Shown: one piece after another, positions 19,994 through 29,677 of the stretch
Numbering within the stretch: the stretch's first letter is position 1
Layout: every line of letters starts with the position of its first letter
NCBI GenBank assembly: GCA_002861535.1
Contig: PHFO01000007.1
Coordinates: 1 to 36,202 of the forward strand
Source: Cyanobacteria bacterium M5B4
GTDB lineage: Bacteria; Cyanobacteriota; Cyanobacteriia; Pseudanabaenales; Pseudanabaenaceae
Length of the DNA stretch: 36,202 nucleotides
Reading direction: 5' to 3'
Notes under the pieces: generated by a model
Seen by the model: only the letters and a program-made list of their open reading frames with translations
Told to the model about the DNA's origin: nothing
The model's database searches: none
Position numbers and translations under genes: made by a program

Positions 19994-21279
19994 TAGACGT
20001 TACTCCTTAAAGCTACGATCGGGTCGAGGGCGGCGGCCTGCTTCGCCGGGAATACGCCAAAGAATAGCCCAATCACACCGGAAACGCCCACCGCTAAACC
20101 GATCGCCCCCAGGGAGATGGTGGATTCGAGGGGGGTATAGGCTGCCACTACCACAATGCCGCCGATGCCCAGACTGGTACCAAGTACTCCCCCGACAATG
20201 CCGAGGATGACTGCCTCAATCAAAAACTGGGTCAAAATGTCCTTTTGGGAAGCCCCGATCGCTTTCCTTAAGCCTATTTCCTGGGTGCGTTCTGTCACCG
20301 AAACCAACATGATGTTCATAATGCCAATGCCCCCCACCAGCAGGGAAATCCCCGCAATGGCAGCCAGCATCGCCGTCAGAGCCGTGGTAACATTATCGAC
20401 AATCTCGATCGCGTCTTTTTGGGTACGGATCGTGAAGGTGTCATCCACTTGATGGCGCAAGCGCAGTAAATTTTCGATCTGAAATTTGGCGGAAGTAACA
20501 CTCTGGTCGTCTTTAGCGGAAACATTGATCACCTGAATGGCAATGCCGTAGGGAGAGGTATTGCGTCCCCCCAGGCGATTGACCATGGTCGTAAGGGGCA
20601 AAAGAATAGTGTCGTCTTGATTGAAGCCCAAAAATGCCCCCTTGGATTCCATAATGCCGATTACTTCGTAGGCAGTGCCGCGGATGCGTACCTGTTGCCC
20701 GATCGGGTTAACGACAAACTGGACGGGGTTAGGGGAGTCTGGCTTGCATTCTGGTTCTTTGTTAGGTACCTGGGAGGGCAAACTACCGAAAAACAACTTG
20801 GCGGTGTCACAACCGAGGGCTGCCACCCTGGCATTGCGCCGCAGGTCTTGGGCATCAAAAAATCTACCAATATAAGTATTAACGTCTCTGACCTGGCTAT
20901 ATTCGGGGGTAGTGCCAATCAAGGGCGTAGTCCGGAACCGATCGTTGTAGGTGGTACGTTCGGAACCCCTCACCTCTGGGGCAACGGCTTTGACGGAGGG
21001 CACCTGTTGGGCGATCGCTTCCGCATCAGCTAGGACAAGGCGGGGGGGCGGTGTGAGGATGTTTCTGCGGGTGCTGTCACTGCCAGTGATGATAAATAGC
21101 ACGTTTGTACCCAAAGACTGGAATTGGCTGGCAGCATAGCGTTTCCCCCCTTCCCCTACGCCAATCATGGCAATTACCGAGGCATTGCCGATAATAATTC
21201 CCAACATTGTGAGACTACTGCGCAGTTTATTGGCGGCCAGGGTCTGCCAGGACATTTTGATACTTTCGCCTAAATTCAC
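19993..21279 (-). CDS. MacB/FtsX-like ABC transporter permease
   Basis: 428 aa; NLGESIKMSWQTLAANKLRSSLTMLGIIIGNASVIAMIGVGEG; GIGIMNIMLVSVTERTQEIGLRKAIGASQKDIL. Confidence 0.92.
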   Translation of the reverse strand: MNLGESIKMSWQTLAANKLRSSLTMLGIIIGNASVIAMIGVGEGGKRYAASQFQSLGTNVLFIITGSDSTRRNILTPPPRLVLADAEAIAQQVPSVKAVAPEVRGSERTTYNDRFRTTPLIGTTPEYSQVRDVNTYIGRFFDAQDLRRNARVAALGCDTAKLFFGSLPSQVPNKEPECKPDSPNPVQFVVNPIGQQVRIRGTAYEVIGIMESKGAFLGFNQDDTILLPLTTMVNRLGGRNTSPYGIAIQVINVSAKDDQSVTSAKFQIENLLRLRHQVDDTFTIRTQKDAIEIVDNVTTALTAMLAAIAGISLLVGGIGIMNIMLVSVTERTQEIGLRKAIGASQKDILTQFLIEAVILGIVGGVLGTSLGIGGIVVVAAYTPLESTISLGAIGLAVGVSGVIGLFFGVFPAKQAAALDPIVALRSNV

Positions 21280-21338
21280 AACCTTGCCTCCTCCAGGCGC
21301 TATTTAACGATCGGTTCCTGTCCTGTTGTAACATATTA

Positions 21339-21540
21339 GAGCTTACGTTGCTTTTGCTCAAACCCTCACCCCAGCCTTCTCCCAAAAGGGAAGAAAAAAT
21401 TCAGGACTTACATTGCTTTTGCTAGAATCTTCACCCTAGCCCTCTCCCCCAAAGGGAAAGGGAACAAGAAAAAATTGATACACTCGCTGTGGGAGAAGGA
21501 ATTGAGGGATGGGGGGAATTTTTCCTTAGCGTAAGTCCTA
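21339..21540 (+). repeat. Composite AGGACTTACG-family element: two left ends, one right end
   Basis: agcttacgttgcttttgctcaaaccctcacccc at 21341, aggacttacattgcttttgctagaatcttcaccc at 21403, right end cttagcgtaagtccta at 21525-21540. Confidence 0.75.
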
Positions 21541-21546
21541 TCCTAG

Positions 21547-23629
21547 TTAAAAATTCCAGATTTCATAACGACCATCTAACTCCGTCAAAACTTGTCCCCC
21601 CGTACTCCCTGGCAAAATACCTACCCAGTTGCGGGGAGAAGCCTCGCGGATGGTGCTGTAGATTAAATCTCCCTCGGCATTAAATACCGCCACCATGGGG
21701 TAGTAGCGGTTGCCTAGATCGATTTGATCCTGCTGGATTTGCAACACTAACTCGATCGCGTTGTCGCCATTTATATCTACCGCTAACACCTGCCATTCCC
21801 TCAGCCGCTCCTGAAAACTAGCTAAATCGAGGGAGACCTCGCCAAAGGTGCGTAATTCGCCGTAAATCGCCCGACTGACCCGATCGGCAATGATACTGCT
21901 CAAATTCCCCAGGGGCTGGCTTGGTACTTGACTTAAACTGCCCCCGCTCACCGCCACGATCGGTAAACGATTTCCAGAAACTCCCCTGGTGATATATTCC
22001 GAGCCGCTAGCTAAAATTTCTACATTGCCCTGGTCATCTACCCAAATCGATCGGGCATTGACACTAAAAAAGGTGGGATAGTCCCTCCGATCGGTCTCCA
22101 CGATGTTGAGGATGGGACTGCGATCGAGGTTGAAAGCCTTCCACACTGTTTTGGGAGAACGTTCGCCAAATTCGGCAATGGGAGTATTTTTCCAAGTATT
22201 ACTATCCCGCACTATCATCGGGCTGACTACATACCAGGACTGTCCAGGGGTCAACTGCCCAGGGGGAATATACCACCGAGCGTCTGGCGTGCCTTCTAAC
22301 TGTTTGAGGGTACCCAAAAATTGCTGGGGTCTCGTGGTCAAAGGAGCTACATCCATCACATCTAAAACTGCCAGATTTTCGGCATTATTGCGACTCCGCT
22401 CTACCAGCCATTGGCGCGCTTGGGCAACCCATGCCTCACCATCACCATAAGCGCACCCCAGGGATAGGCTTTGGCATCGTTGTTAACCTGGAGGCTGGCA
22501 TTCATGCGGTTCCAAAAGGGCTTATCGTTTTTCTGCAAGAGATTGATGACACTGCGGGCATTGTCTTCATTGCGGATCGCTAGTTCTAAAGCTGGGGCAA
22601 ACTGTCCATCGATCAATAGATTTCTGACCCGTTCCCCCGTGTCGGCAATCTCCTGGGCGGCTTGTTTTGCCGTGAGCTGGGCATGGTACCGAATGTAAGC
22701 ATGTTGCTCCCGCACCGGAATTGATAATTTTTCGTCGGCTTTTTGCCAAATTTTGAGCGCGGGAGACCACAATCCCGATCGGGCGAGGATCAGGGCATTA
22801 CTGTAGGTCTTGCCGATTTTGCCCTGCTCCGCCAACTCGATCGTGCGTAACTCGTAGGGATTGGCAATATCTCCTGTGGGTATCACCCTTAGCATCTCCA
22901 AAAATGGCTCTGGGGCAAGACTCTGGTCGATGACAATTTCAGGGCGATCGGCTAGATCGGGTTTAGGGGGATACCGATCGTTTCCTGCCACTGGGGTAAC
23001 TTGCCCACAGGGCTGACCCACTCCTTCAGCATATACAAGCGGGGCTGGGGCGCGAGCGCCAAATGAAAGACCAACCCGTAGGCGGCATTGGGAGCATTGC
23101 CCTTAGCTAAAAACCATACCTCTCCCTCGGATTGTTCCCCCTCCAAAGCCTTTAGTTCACTAAAGGGCAAAATCGGATCGGCACTGAGGCGGTTAGCAAC
23201 GGGAGTATAGCGCTGGCGCGGGGCATCGATCGTGGACTTTCTCAGCCCCGTCACCTCCACAGCATCAGCCAAGTGCCACTTGCCCCGAAATTTTTTGCCC
23301 CCCGCCCGATAAACGCGAATTTGTTGTAATTCCTTCTTATTATTGAATACAGGATAGAGGGCTAAATCCTTCACCCCGATCGGGAAAGACTCCCCCAACG
23401 TCAATTGGGAACGCTTTAATTCTTCCTTGATTTCATTGATAGTTTGGGCAGGGGGAAGCGTCAACTCCTGCAAAATTTCTGTCTCAGAGATACCACCAAA
23501 ACTGGGGTCAACTAAAGACTGCCAGCCCCAATAACCCAAAAACACCAGGGCAGGGACACTCAGCCATAACAACAACTGACTCCAACTAAATAGAGAGCCT
23601 CCAGAATTACCCGTAACTGGAATTTTCAT
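21547..23629 (-). CDS. Large membrane-anchored protein of unknown function, split by two apparent frameshifts
   Basis: Three minus ORFs (22952-23629, 22401-23021, 21547-22359) read as one protein: ...LPQWQETIGIP / PKPDLADRPEIVIDQ...DAKAYPWG / AYGDGEAWVAQARQWLVERSRNNAENLAVLDVMDVAPL.... Confidence 0.7.
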
Positions 23630-23679
23630 AGGCTAGAATGAGAACATAATTTTTTGAACATGATCCATAGGGCAACAGC

Positions 23680-25263
23680 ATGGCAGAAAAGATTCTCATT
23701 TTTGATACTACCCTAAGAGACGGGGAACAAACTCCTGGGGCTACCCTTAATGTAGAACAAAAGCTCCTGATTGCCCAACAATTAGCCCGCCTCGGTGTCG
23801 ATATTATTGAAGCGGGGTTCCCCTTCTCCAGCCCCGGCGACTTTGCCGCCGTCCAAGAAATAGCCAGAGTGGTAGGCACTGCCTCTGGTCCCATCATCTG
23901 TGGCTTAGCCCGCGCCACCAAACAGGATATTAGTACCTGTGCTGAAGCCCTCAAACCCGCTCACCGCCCCCGAATTCATACTTTTATTGCCACCTCCGAC
24001 ATCCACCTAGAGCATAAATTAAAAAAATCCCGCGCCGATATTCTGCAAATTGTGCCAGAAATGGTAGCCTACGCCCGATCGTTAGTAGATGATGTGGAAT
24101 TTTCTCCCGAAGATGCCGGGCGCTCTGACCCCGAATTCCTCTACCAAGTCCTAGAAGCAGCGATCGCGGCGGGGGCTACCACCGTTAACATTCCCGACAC
24201 CGTGGGCTACATCACCCCCGCCGAATTTGGTGCCCTGATCAAAGGCATCAAAGATAACGTCCCTAACATCGATCGGGCTGTTATTTCCGTCCATGGTCAC
24301 GATGACCTGGGTATGGCTGTCGCCAACTTTTTAGAAGCAGTGAAAAACGGTGCCCGCCAGCTAGAATGCACCATCAACGGCATCGGCGAACGCGCCGGTA
24401 ACGCTGCCCTAGAGGAACTGGTCATGGCACTCCATGTCCGCCGTCAATACTTCAACCCCTTTCTAGGCAGAAGCCCCGACAGTGAAATCCCCCTGACCAA
24501 CATCAATCTCAAAGAAATCTATAAAACCTCCCGCCTCGTTGCTAACCTCACCGGCATCAACGTCCAACCCAACAAAGCGATCGTCGGTTCCAATGCCTTC
24601 GCCCATGAGTCAGGCATCCACCAGGACGGGGTACTCAAACACAAGCGCACCTATGAAATCATGGACGCGGAATCGATCGGGCTGACCAGCAATCAAATCG
24701 TACTGGGCAAACTTTCGGGGCGCAACGCCTTTAACACCAGACTCAAGGAACTAGGCTTTCACCTCACAGAGCAGGAACTCAACCGCGCCTTTGTCCGCTT
24801 CAAAGACCTCGCCGATAAAAAACGAGAGATTAGCGATTGGGACCTCGCCGCGATCGTGAACGATGAAATGCAACAACTCCCCGAAGCCTTCAAACTAGAG
24901 CACATCCAAGTTAGTTGCGGCGACCACGCCCTCCCCACCGCCACCGTCACCATCCTCACCCCAGAGGGGCAAGAACTCACCGATGCTGCTGTCGGTACAG
25001 GTCCCGTCGATGCCGTCTACAAAGCGATCAACCGCGTAGTGGATATTCCCAACCAACTGATCGAATTTTCCGTCCAGTCCGTCACCGCAGGCATCGATGC
25101 CCTGGGAGAAGTCACCATCCGCATCAAACACGAGAGCGGCGTTTATGCCGGGCATGCCGCCAACACCGATATTATTGTGGCATCCGCCCGCGCCTATATG
25201 CACGCCCTCAATCGTTTATATTTTGCCCTGACAAAGGAAGAAATTGCCCTCCCCGCCTCCTAA
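23680..25263 (+). CDS. leuA: 2-isopropylmalate synthase
   Basis: 527 aa; [60 protein letters not shown], LeuA C-terminal allosteric domain. Confidence 0.97.
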   Translation: MAEKILIFDTTLRDGEQTPGATLNVEQKLLIAQQLARLGVDIIEAGFPFSSPGDFAAVQEIARVVGTASGPIICGLARATKQDISTCAEALKPAHRPRIHTFIATSDIHLEHKLKKSRADILQIVPEMVAYARSLVDDVEFSPEDAGRSDPEFLYQVLEAAIAAGATTVNIPDTVGYITPAEFGALIKGIKDNVPNIDRAVISVHGHDDLGMAVANFLEAVKNGARQLECTINGIGERAGNAALEELVMALHVRRQYFNPFLGRSPDSEIPLTNINLKEIYKTSRLVANLTGINVQPNKAIVGSNAFAHESGIHQDGVLKHKRTYEIMDAESIGLTSNQIVLGKLSGRNAFNTRLKELGFHLTEQELNRAFVRFKDLADKKREISDWDLAAIVNDEMQQLPEAFKLEHIQVSCGDHALPTATVTILTPEGQELTDAAVGTGPVDAVYKAINRVVDIPNQLIEFSVQSVTAGIDALGEVTIRIKHESGVYAGHAANTDIIVASARAYMHALNRLYFALTKEEIALPAS

Positions 25264-25369
25264 AGAGAGGGCAAATTGATCGGAAATAATCCTCTGACAT
25301 AGTTTTGACTCTGATATACTGAATGGCGATTAGCAGGACTATGATAGATTTACGCACAGGGAAAGCCAT

Positions 25370-25753
25370 ATGACTAAAGTTCTCGTTGTCGATGACAGTA
25401 GCACCATTAGAGAAGTAATGTGTGAACAACTCCGGGGCGGAGGCTTTGAGGTATTTGAAGCCAGTGACGGAGCCGAAGCCGTGGGCAAGTTAAAGGCCTT
25501 AAAAGACGATGCCCCAGAAATTATTATTACCGATGTCGTCATGCCCAACATGAACGGCTACGAATTTTGCCGCTGGGTCAAAAATAACCCCGCCACCAAA
25601 AATGTTCCTGTAATTATGTGCTCCACCAAGGGGGAAGCATTTGATGAGCACTGGGCGAAAAAGAACGGCGCTTCTGCCTACATTCGTAAGCCCTACGAGC
25701 CTGTCCAGTTAATCAATACCGTAAATGAAATTCTAGCGGCAACTAAATCTTAG
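25370..25753 (+). CDS. CheY-like single-domain response regulator (PilH/PixH type)
   Basis: 127 aa; TKVLVVDDSSTIREVMCEQL, IIITDVVMPNMNGYEFCRWVK, VIMCSTKGEAFDEHWAKKNGASAYIRKP. Confidence 0.92.
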   Translation: MTKVLVVDDSSTIREVMCEQLRGGGFEVFEASDGAEAVGKLKALKDDAPEIIITDVVMPNMNGYEFCRWVKNNPATKNVPVIMCSTKGEAFDEHWAKKNGASAYIRKPYEPVQLINTVNEILAATKS

Positions 25754-25786
25754 GGTAAGATAGTCCATGACCTCACTAACCTTTCC

Positions 25787-26296
25787 ATGCGTAGCATAAT
25801 TCTGCTTTTCCTGGTTAATCTCTGTTGTGTCCCGATCGTGGTTGCTCAATCCAACCAACCCAAGCCCAATACTCTCAACTCCAGCGTATTTAGTTTAGCA
25901 GGGGGCAATCGGCTGGTATCCGAATCGATGGAAGCAGTGAGCCAACAAAAATACGATCTGGCAATTACAAAGTTACTGGATGCGCGCCAAGTATTTAATC
26001 AACTGTCTAATTTCTATCAGGATTTGACGGCGAGCTTTGCAGGCATTGACAATCAAATTGCCAACAGTCATCGCCAAAAAGCCCTAGAGGCAGCCCAATT
26101 GCGGGACAAATCCACCTTCCAGTTGGCAGTTGTTTACCGCGCCAACAACCAACCAGAATTGGCAATCCCTTTGTTGGTGCAACTAATCAGGAGTCAGCAG
26201 CCTACCAGGGAGTTGGGACAACAAGCCTATCAACAGTTGTTTGAACTGGGATTTGTAGAGGAAGCCTTTCCCCGTCAGACCCAACCGAAGAAATAA
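25787..26296 (+). CDS. Secreted TPR-like protein of unknown function
   Basis: 169 aa; signal peptide MRSIILLFLVNLCCVPIVVAQ; helical repeats. Confidence 0.55.
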   Translation: MRSIILLFLVNLCCVPIVVAQSNQPKPNTLNSSVFSLAGGNRLVSESMEAVSQQKYDLAITKLLDARQVFNQLSNFYQDLTASFAGIDNQIANSHRQKALEAAQLRDKSTFQLAVVYRANNQPELAIPLLVQLIRSQQPTRELGQQAYQQLFELGFVEEAFPRQTQPKK

Positions 26297-26305
26297 GGAG
26301 TAAAT

Positions 26306-26530
26306 ATGGCAAAACGACCCTTAATGGATTCTTTGCAGGTAAATCGCCGCACAGAGGAACTAATCAATAAGGCACCCAACCGCTATCGCATTACTGTACA
26401 GGTGGCTATGCGGGCAAAATCTCGGTATTATCGCGATCAAGAAGACCATGACAACGGCATGAAGCCCATCCTTCAAGCAATTATGGAACTAGCAGACGAA
26501 CAAAATCAGCCTGAAATTTTGAGTGATTAA
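26306..26530 (+). CDS. rpoZ: DNA-directed RNA polymerase omega subunit
   Basis: 74 aa MAKRPLMDSLQVNRRTEELINKAPNRYRITVQVAMRAKSRYYRDQED, cyanobacterial-type omega. Confidence 0.88.
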   Translation: MAKRPLMDSLQVNRRTEELINKAPNRYRITVQVAMRAKSRYYRDQEDHDNGMKPILQAIMELADEQNQPEILSD

Positions 26531-26897
26531 AGTAGGAAAGGGCTGGCGGGCGGGCTACGGCAAGCATGCTTCCCCCTATGTCGCCCTAGTGGGCGGGGAT
26601 GCCTGGGCTTTTGAGTTAAATCAGCGGGAATGGGAAAACCTGGGACATCTCCTCTCCTCCCTGTTAGACACGATCGGGGAAATCAGCGCCGAACTTTCGG
26701 AGCAAGAAACCTTTAGACTCACGATCGATTCCGAGTGGTGGGAGTTAGAAGTAGAAGGCATACCGGAGCACTGGCAACTTAGAATGCAAACCCGCTCCGA
26801 GCGCAGAGCCGAGGGCTTTCTGCCATGGTTCGCTGTTATAGAACTAGCAACCCATCTTAGGGAGCAGCTACAACCCGATCGCGTCCCAAAGCCTTAG
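26523..26897 (+). CDS. DUF1818 family protein
   Basis: 124 aa; VGKGWRAGYGKHASPYVALVGGDAWAFEL...LTIDSEWWELEVEG; overlaps the end of rpoZ. Confidence 0.75.
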   Translation: MIKVGKGWRAGYGKHASPYVALVGGDAWAFELNQREWENLGHLLSSLLDTIGEISAELSEQETFRLTIDSEWWELEVEGIPEHWQLRMQTRSERRAEGFLPWFAVIELATHLREQLQPDRVPKP

Positions 26898-27630
26898 CGC
26901 GGAATAAAGCCTCATCGGCACTTTGGAGTAGGGCGGCAGGACTAATATCCTTATGGGGGACAGCACTTGCCAACCCGATGCTAATTGTGACTCGATTACT
27001 AATTGCTGAAGTCTCATGGAGAATTTGTAACTGCGCAATTTGAGTACGGATAGCTTCTGCCACTTTTAAGGCTCCACTCCGATCGGTGTTGGGTAACACC
27101 ACCACAAATTCTTCCCCTCCGTAGCGAGCAGCTAAATCAATGGGGCGGTGTAAAGCACTGGCAATCCCCTGAGCAACCCGATAGAGGCACATATCCCCAG
27201 CCTGGTGACCATAGAAGTCGTTGAAGTGCTTAAAAAAATCCACATCACACATGAGGATGGTGAGGGATTGTCCCTGGCGGGTCATCTGGCGCCACATCCG
27301 ATCGAGATATTCCAAAAACTGACGGCGATTGGGCAATTGGGTCAATTCATCAATGCCGGCAACGTGCCAAGCCTGCTCTGCCGCAGTGTAGAGGACTTTT
27401 TCCACCACATCCCCATGGCTCACCGCCAAATCGAGCATAATCTCCAAATCAGACTTGTCTAGTAGGGCGATTTCCAGGGCAGTCAGTAAATGTTGCTCCA
27501 TATCCCGTAGCCGCTTGTTCTCTTGGAGCAAGAAAAACTGAATCGCATAGAGACGATCGATGTGGGCACGGAGCAAATTGTTTTCTGACAAAAGAAGGGA
27601 CACCTGAGAAGATTCCATACTATGGTTCAA
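26857..27630 (-). CDS. Diguanylate cyclase (GGDEF) with N-terminal coiled coil
   Basis: 257 aa; DELTQLPNRRQFLEYLDRM, HRPIDLAARYGGEEFVVVLP (intact GGEEF, RxxD I-site RPID five residues upstream). Confidence 0.92.
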   Translation of the reverse strand: MNHSMESSQVSLLLSENNLLRAHIDRLYAIQFFLLQENKRLRDMEQHLLTALEIALLDKSDLEIMLDLAVSHGDVVEKVLYTAAEQAWHVAGIDELTQLPNRRQFLEYLDRMWRQMTRQGQSLTILMCDVDFFKHFNDFYGHQAGDMCLYRVAQGIASALHRPIDLAARYGGEEFVVVLPNTDRSGALKVAEAIRTQIAQLQILHETSAISNRVTISIGLASAVPHKDISPAALLQSADEALFRAKALGRDRVVAAP

Positions 27631-27657
27631 CCTGTCCCCCTTCTAATCACTGTGTAA

Positions 27658-27731
27658 CGGGCGAGGAGGGATTCGAACCCCCGACACCTTGATCCGTAGT
27701 CAAGTGCTCTAATCCGCTGAGCTACACGCCC
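27658..27731 (-). tRNA. tRNA-Arg (anticodon ACG)
   Basis: Reverse complement GGGCGTGTAGCTCAGCGGATTAGAGCACTTGACTACGGATCAAGGTGTCGGGGGTTCGAATCCCTCCTCGCCCG folds as a cloverleaf; anticodon loop CTACGGA. Confidence 0.95.
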
Positions 27732-27871
27732 ACAGGTTTTTTATATTAACATCTAGCTCCTAGTTTGACAAGATTTATTTTAGAAAAACTAAACTTAATG
27801 GTTCTTAACAAGGAGTCTAAGTCATTGCTCATAGACTAAAATAGGACACATTGACATTTATCTGTTTAATT

Positions 27872-28918
27872 ATGGTTGCAACTCCTGTTAAACCTGCCAC
27901 TGAGCGCAAAGAGACAATTTTAACGCCCCGCTTTTATACTACCGATTTTGCAGCGATGGCAAACATGGACATTAAAGGCAATCAAGCTGACTATGAAGCC
28001 ATTTTGCAGGAATTTAAGGCAGACTACAACCGTCGTCATTTTGTCCGCGACCAAGAGTTTGAGCAGTCCTGGGCTCATTTAGATGAGAAGACAAAGGAAC
28101 ACTTCCGCTTCTTTTTAGAGAGTTCTTGTACTTCTGAATTTTCTGGCTTTTTACTTTACAAAGAAATTGCCGTCAGAATTAAAGATAAAAACCCGATCGT
28201 GGCGGAATGTTTCAACCTGATGAGTCGGGATGAAGCACGTCATGCTGGTTTTTTGAACAAGGCAATGCAAGACTTCGATATGGTGTTAGACCTTTCAACT
28301 CTATCTAAGAGTAAGGACTATGTTTATTTTGCACCGAAGTTCATTTTTTATGCTACTTATCTGTCAGAAAAGATTGGTTACTGGCGCTATATTAAAATTC
28401 ATCAGCATTTAGCTGCTCATCCAGAAAATCGCATCTATCCTATCTTCAAGTTCTTTGAAAGTTGGTGCCAAGATGAGAGTCGCCATGGAGATTTTTGTAA
28501 CCTTTTACTGCGTACCGATCGGAAGAATGTAGAAGGTTGGCAGGCAAAACTATGGAGTCGTTTCTTCTTGTTGTCTGTATTTGCTACTATGTATTTGAAC
28601 GATCTCTGTAATCGCAAAGAGTTTTACGAAGCTCTTGGTATGAATACAGAAGAGTATGTCGTTGCTGTACTGAAAGATACCAATCGGGACTCCCAGAAAG
28701 CATTTCCAGTCGTTTTAGATTTAGACAATGAGGAATTTTGGCAGAGGCTCCGCGCTTGCATTCCATCCATGAATGCGATCAATAAAATTCAGAGTGGAGA
28801 TAGTCCCAAACTGGTTAAAGCTCTGCAGAAGTTGCCCCATCAGTTGTTTTTAGGTTGGCAGTTCCTCCGTCTATTTTTAATGAAACCTGTGGAATGTCCT
28901 AAAGGGGTTATTTTGTAA
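27872..28918 (+). CDS. acsF: Aerobic Mg-protoporphyrin IX monomethyl ester (oxidative) cyclase
   Basis: ~348 aa; ILTPRFYTTDFAAMANMDI, DEARHAGFLNKAM, WCQDESRHGDFCNLLLRTD di-iron motifs. Confidence 0.96.
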   Translation: MVATPVKPATERKETILTPRFYTTDFAAMANMDIKGNQADYEAILQEFKADYNRRHFVRDQEFEQSWAHLDEKTKEHFRFFLESSCTSEFSGFLLYKEIAVRIKDKNPIVAECFNLMSRDEARHAGFLNKAMQDFDMVLDLSTLSKSKDYVYFAPKFIFYATYLSEKIGYWRYIKIHQHLAAHPENRIYPIFKFFESWCQDESRHGDFCNLLLRTDRKNVEGWQAKLWSRFFLLSVFATMYLNDLCNRKEFYEALGMNTEEYVVAVLKDTNRDSQKAFPVVLDLDNEEFWQRLRACIPSMNAINKIQSGDSPKLVKALQKLPHQLFLGWQFLRLFLMKPVECPKGVIL

Positions 28919-28936
28919 ATCTAAAATGTCAGTGTA

Positions 28937-28961
28937 GGGGGATATTATCCCCCAATTTTAT
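28937..28961 (+). terminator. Probable intrinsic terminator downstream of acsF
   Basis: Perfect 7-bp stem GGGGGAT-ATT-ATCCCCC followed by AATTTTATT, 18 nt after the acsF stop. Confidence 0.75.
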
Positions 28962-29065
28962 TATCATTGGATGTGATGAAAAACGATGACTGTTTTTTAG
29001 TCAGTAATTAAGTATCTATCCAGCACCAGATATTAGAACCTAGTTTTGAGCAATCCGATCGGTTT

Positions 29066-29677
29066 ATGAAAAGGAGCAAAGTTATACAGATGAAAAAATT
29101 ATTGATGATAGTCGTCATATTTTGCTTAGTCTTTTCACCCATGACTTACGCTCAAGGGGCAAATGTGCAAAAAGCAACCTTCGCAGGTGGTTGTTTTTGG
29201 TGCATGGAAAAGCCCTTCGACGAAATAAAAGGAGTAATATCTACTACATCGGGTTACAGTGGCGGTCATATTGTCAATCCCAGCTACAAACAAGTAAGTG
29301 CAGGAAACACTGGTCATGCGGAATCTGTGCAGGTTGAATATGATCCTAGTCAAGTAAGTTATGAAAAATTGCTCGAAGTATTTTGGCAAAACATCGATCC
29401 AACAGTGAAAAACAGGCAATTTTGTGATGTAGGGGAGCAGTATCGCAGTGCAATCTTTTATGAGAATGAAGAGCAAAAGAAACTAGCCGAACAGAGTAGA
29501 GAAGAAGTTAAAGCCAAATTAAAAACGGTTGTCTTTACGGAAATTAGCCCTTTGAAGAACTTTTATCCAGCAGAAGAATATCATCAAGATTATTACAAAA
29601 AGAAACCGTTACTCTATAAGTACTACCGTTATCGATGTGGTAGAGATCAGAGGCTAGAAGAAATTTGGGGAAAATGA
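29066..29677 (+). CDS. msrA: Peptide-methionine (S)-S-oxide reductase A, secreted form
   Basis: 203 aa; signal peptide, KATFAGGCFWCMEKPFDEIKGV, TGHAESVQVEYDPSQVSYEKLLEVFW. ATG at 29090 also possible. Confidence 0.93.
   Translation: MKRSKVIQMKKLLMIVVIFCLVFSPMTYAQGANVQKATFAGGCFWCMEKPFDEIKGVISTTSGYSGGHIVNPSYKQVSAGNTGHAESVQVEYDPSQVSYEKLLEVFWQNIDPTVKNRQFCDVGEQYRSAIFYENEEQKKLAEQSREEVKAKLKTVVFTEISPLKNFYPAEEYHQDYYKKKPLLYKYYRYRCGRDQRLEEIWGK

Noticed and set aside
15417-21540. CRISPR array from recurrent TTACGTTGCTTTTGCT motifs
   Set aside because: Copies are kilobases apart or irregularly spaced, with inverted termini and no uniform spacers.
25244-25274. Stem TTGCCCTC/GAGGGCAA at the end of leuA as a terminator
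   Set aside because: Plausible stem, but no following T-run; too weak to list as a feature.
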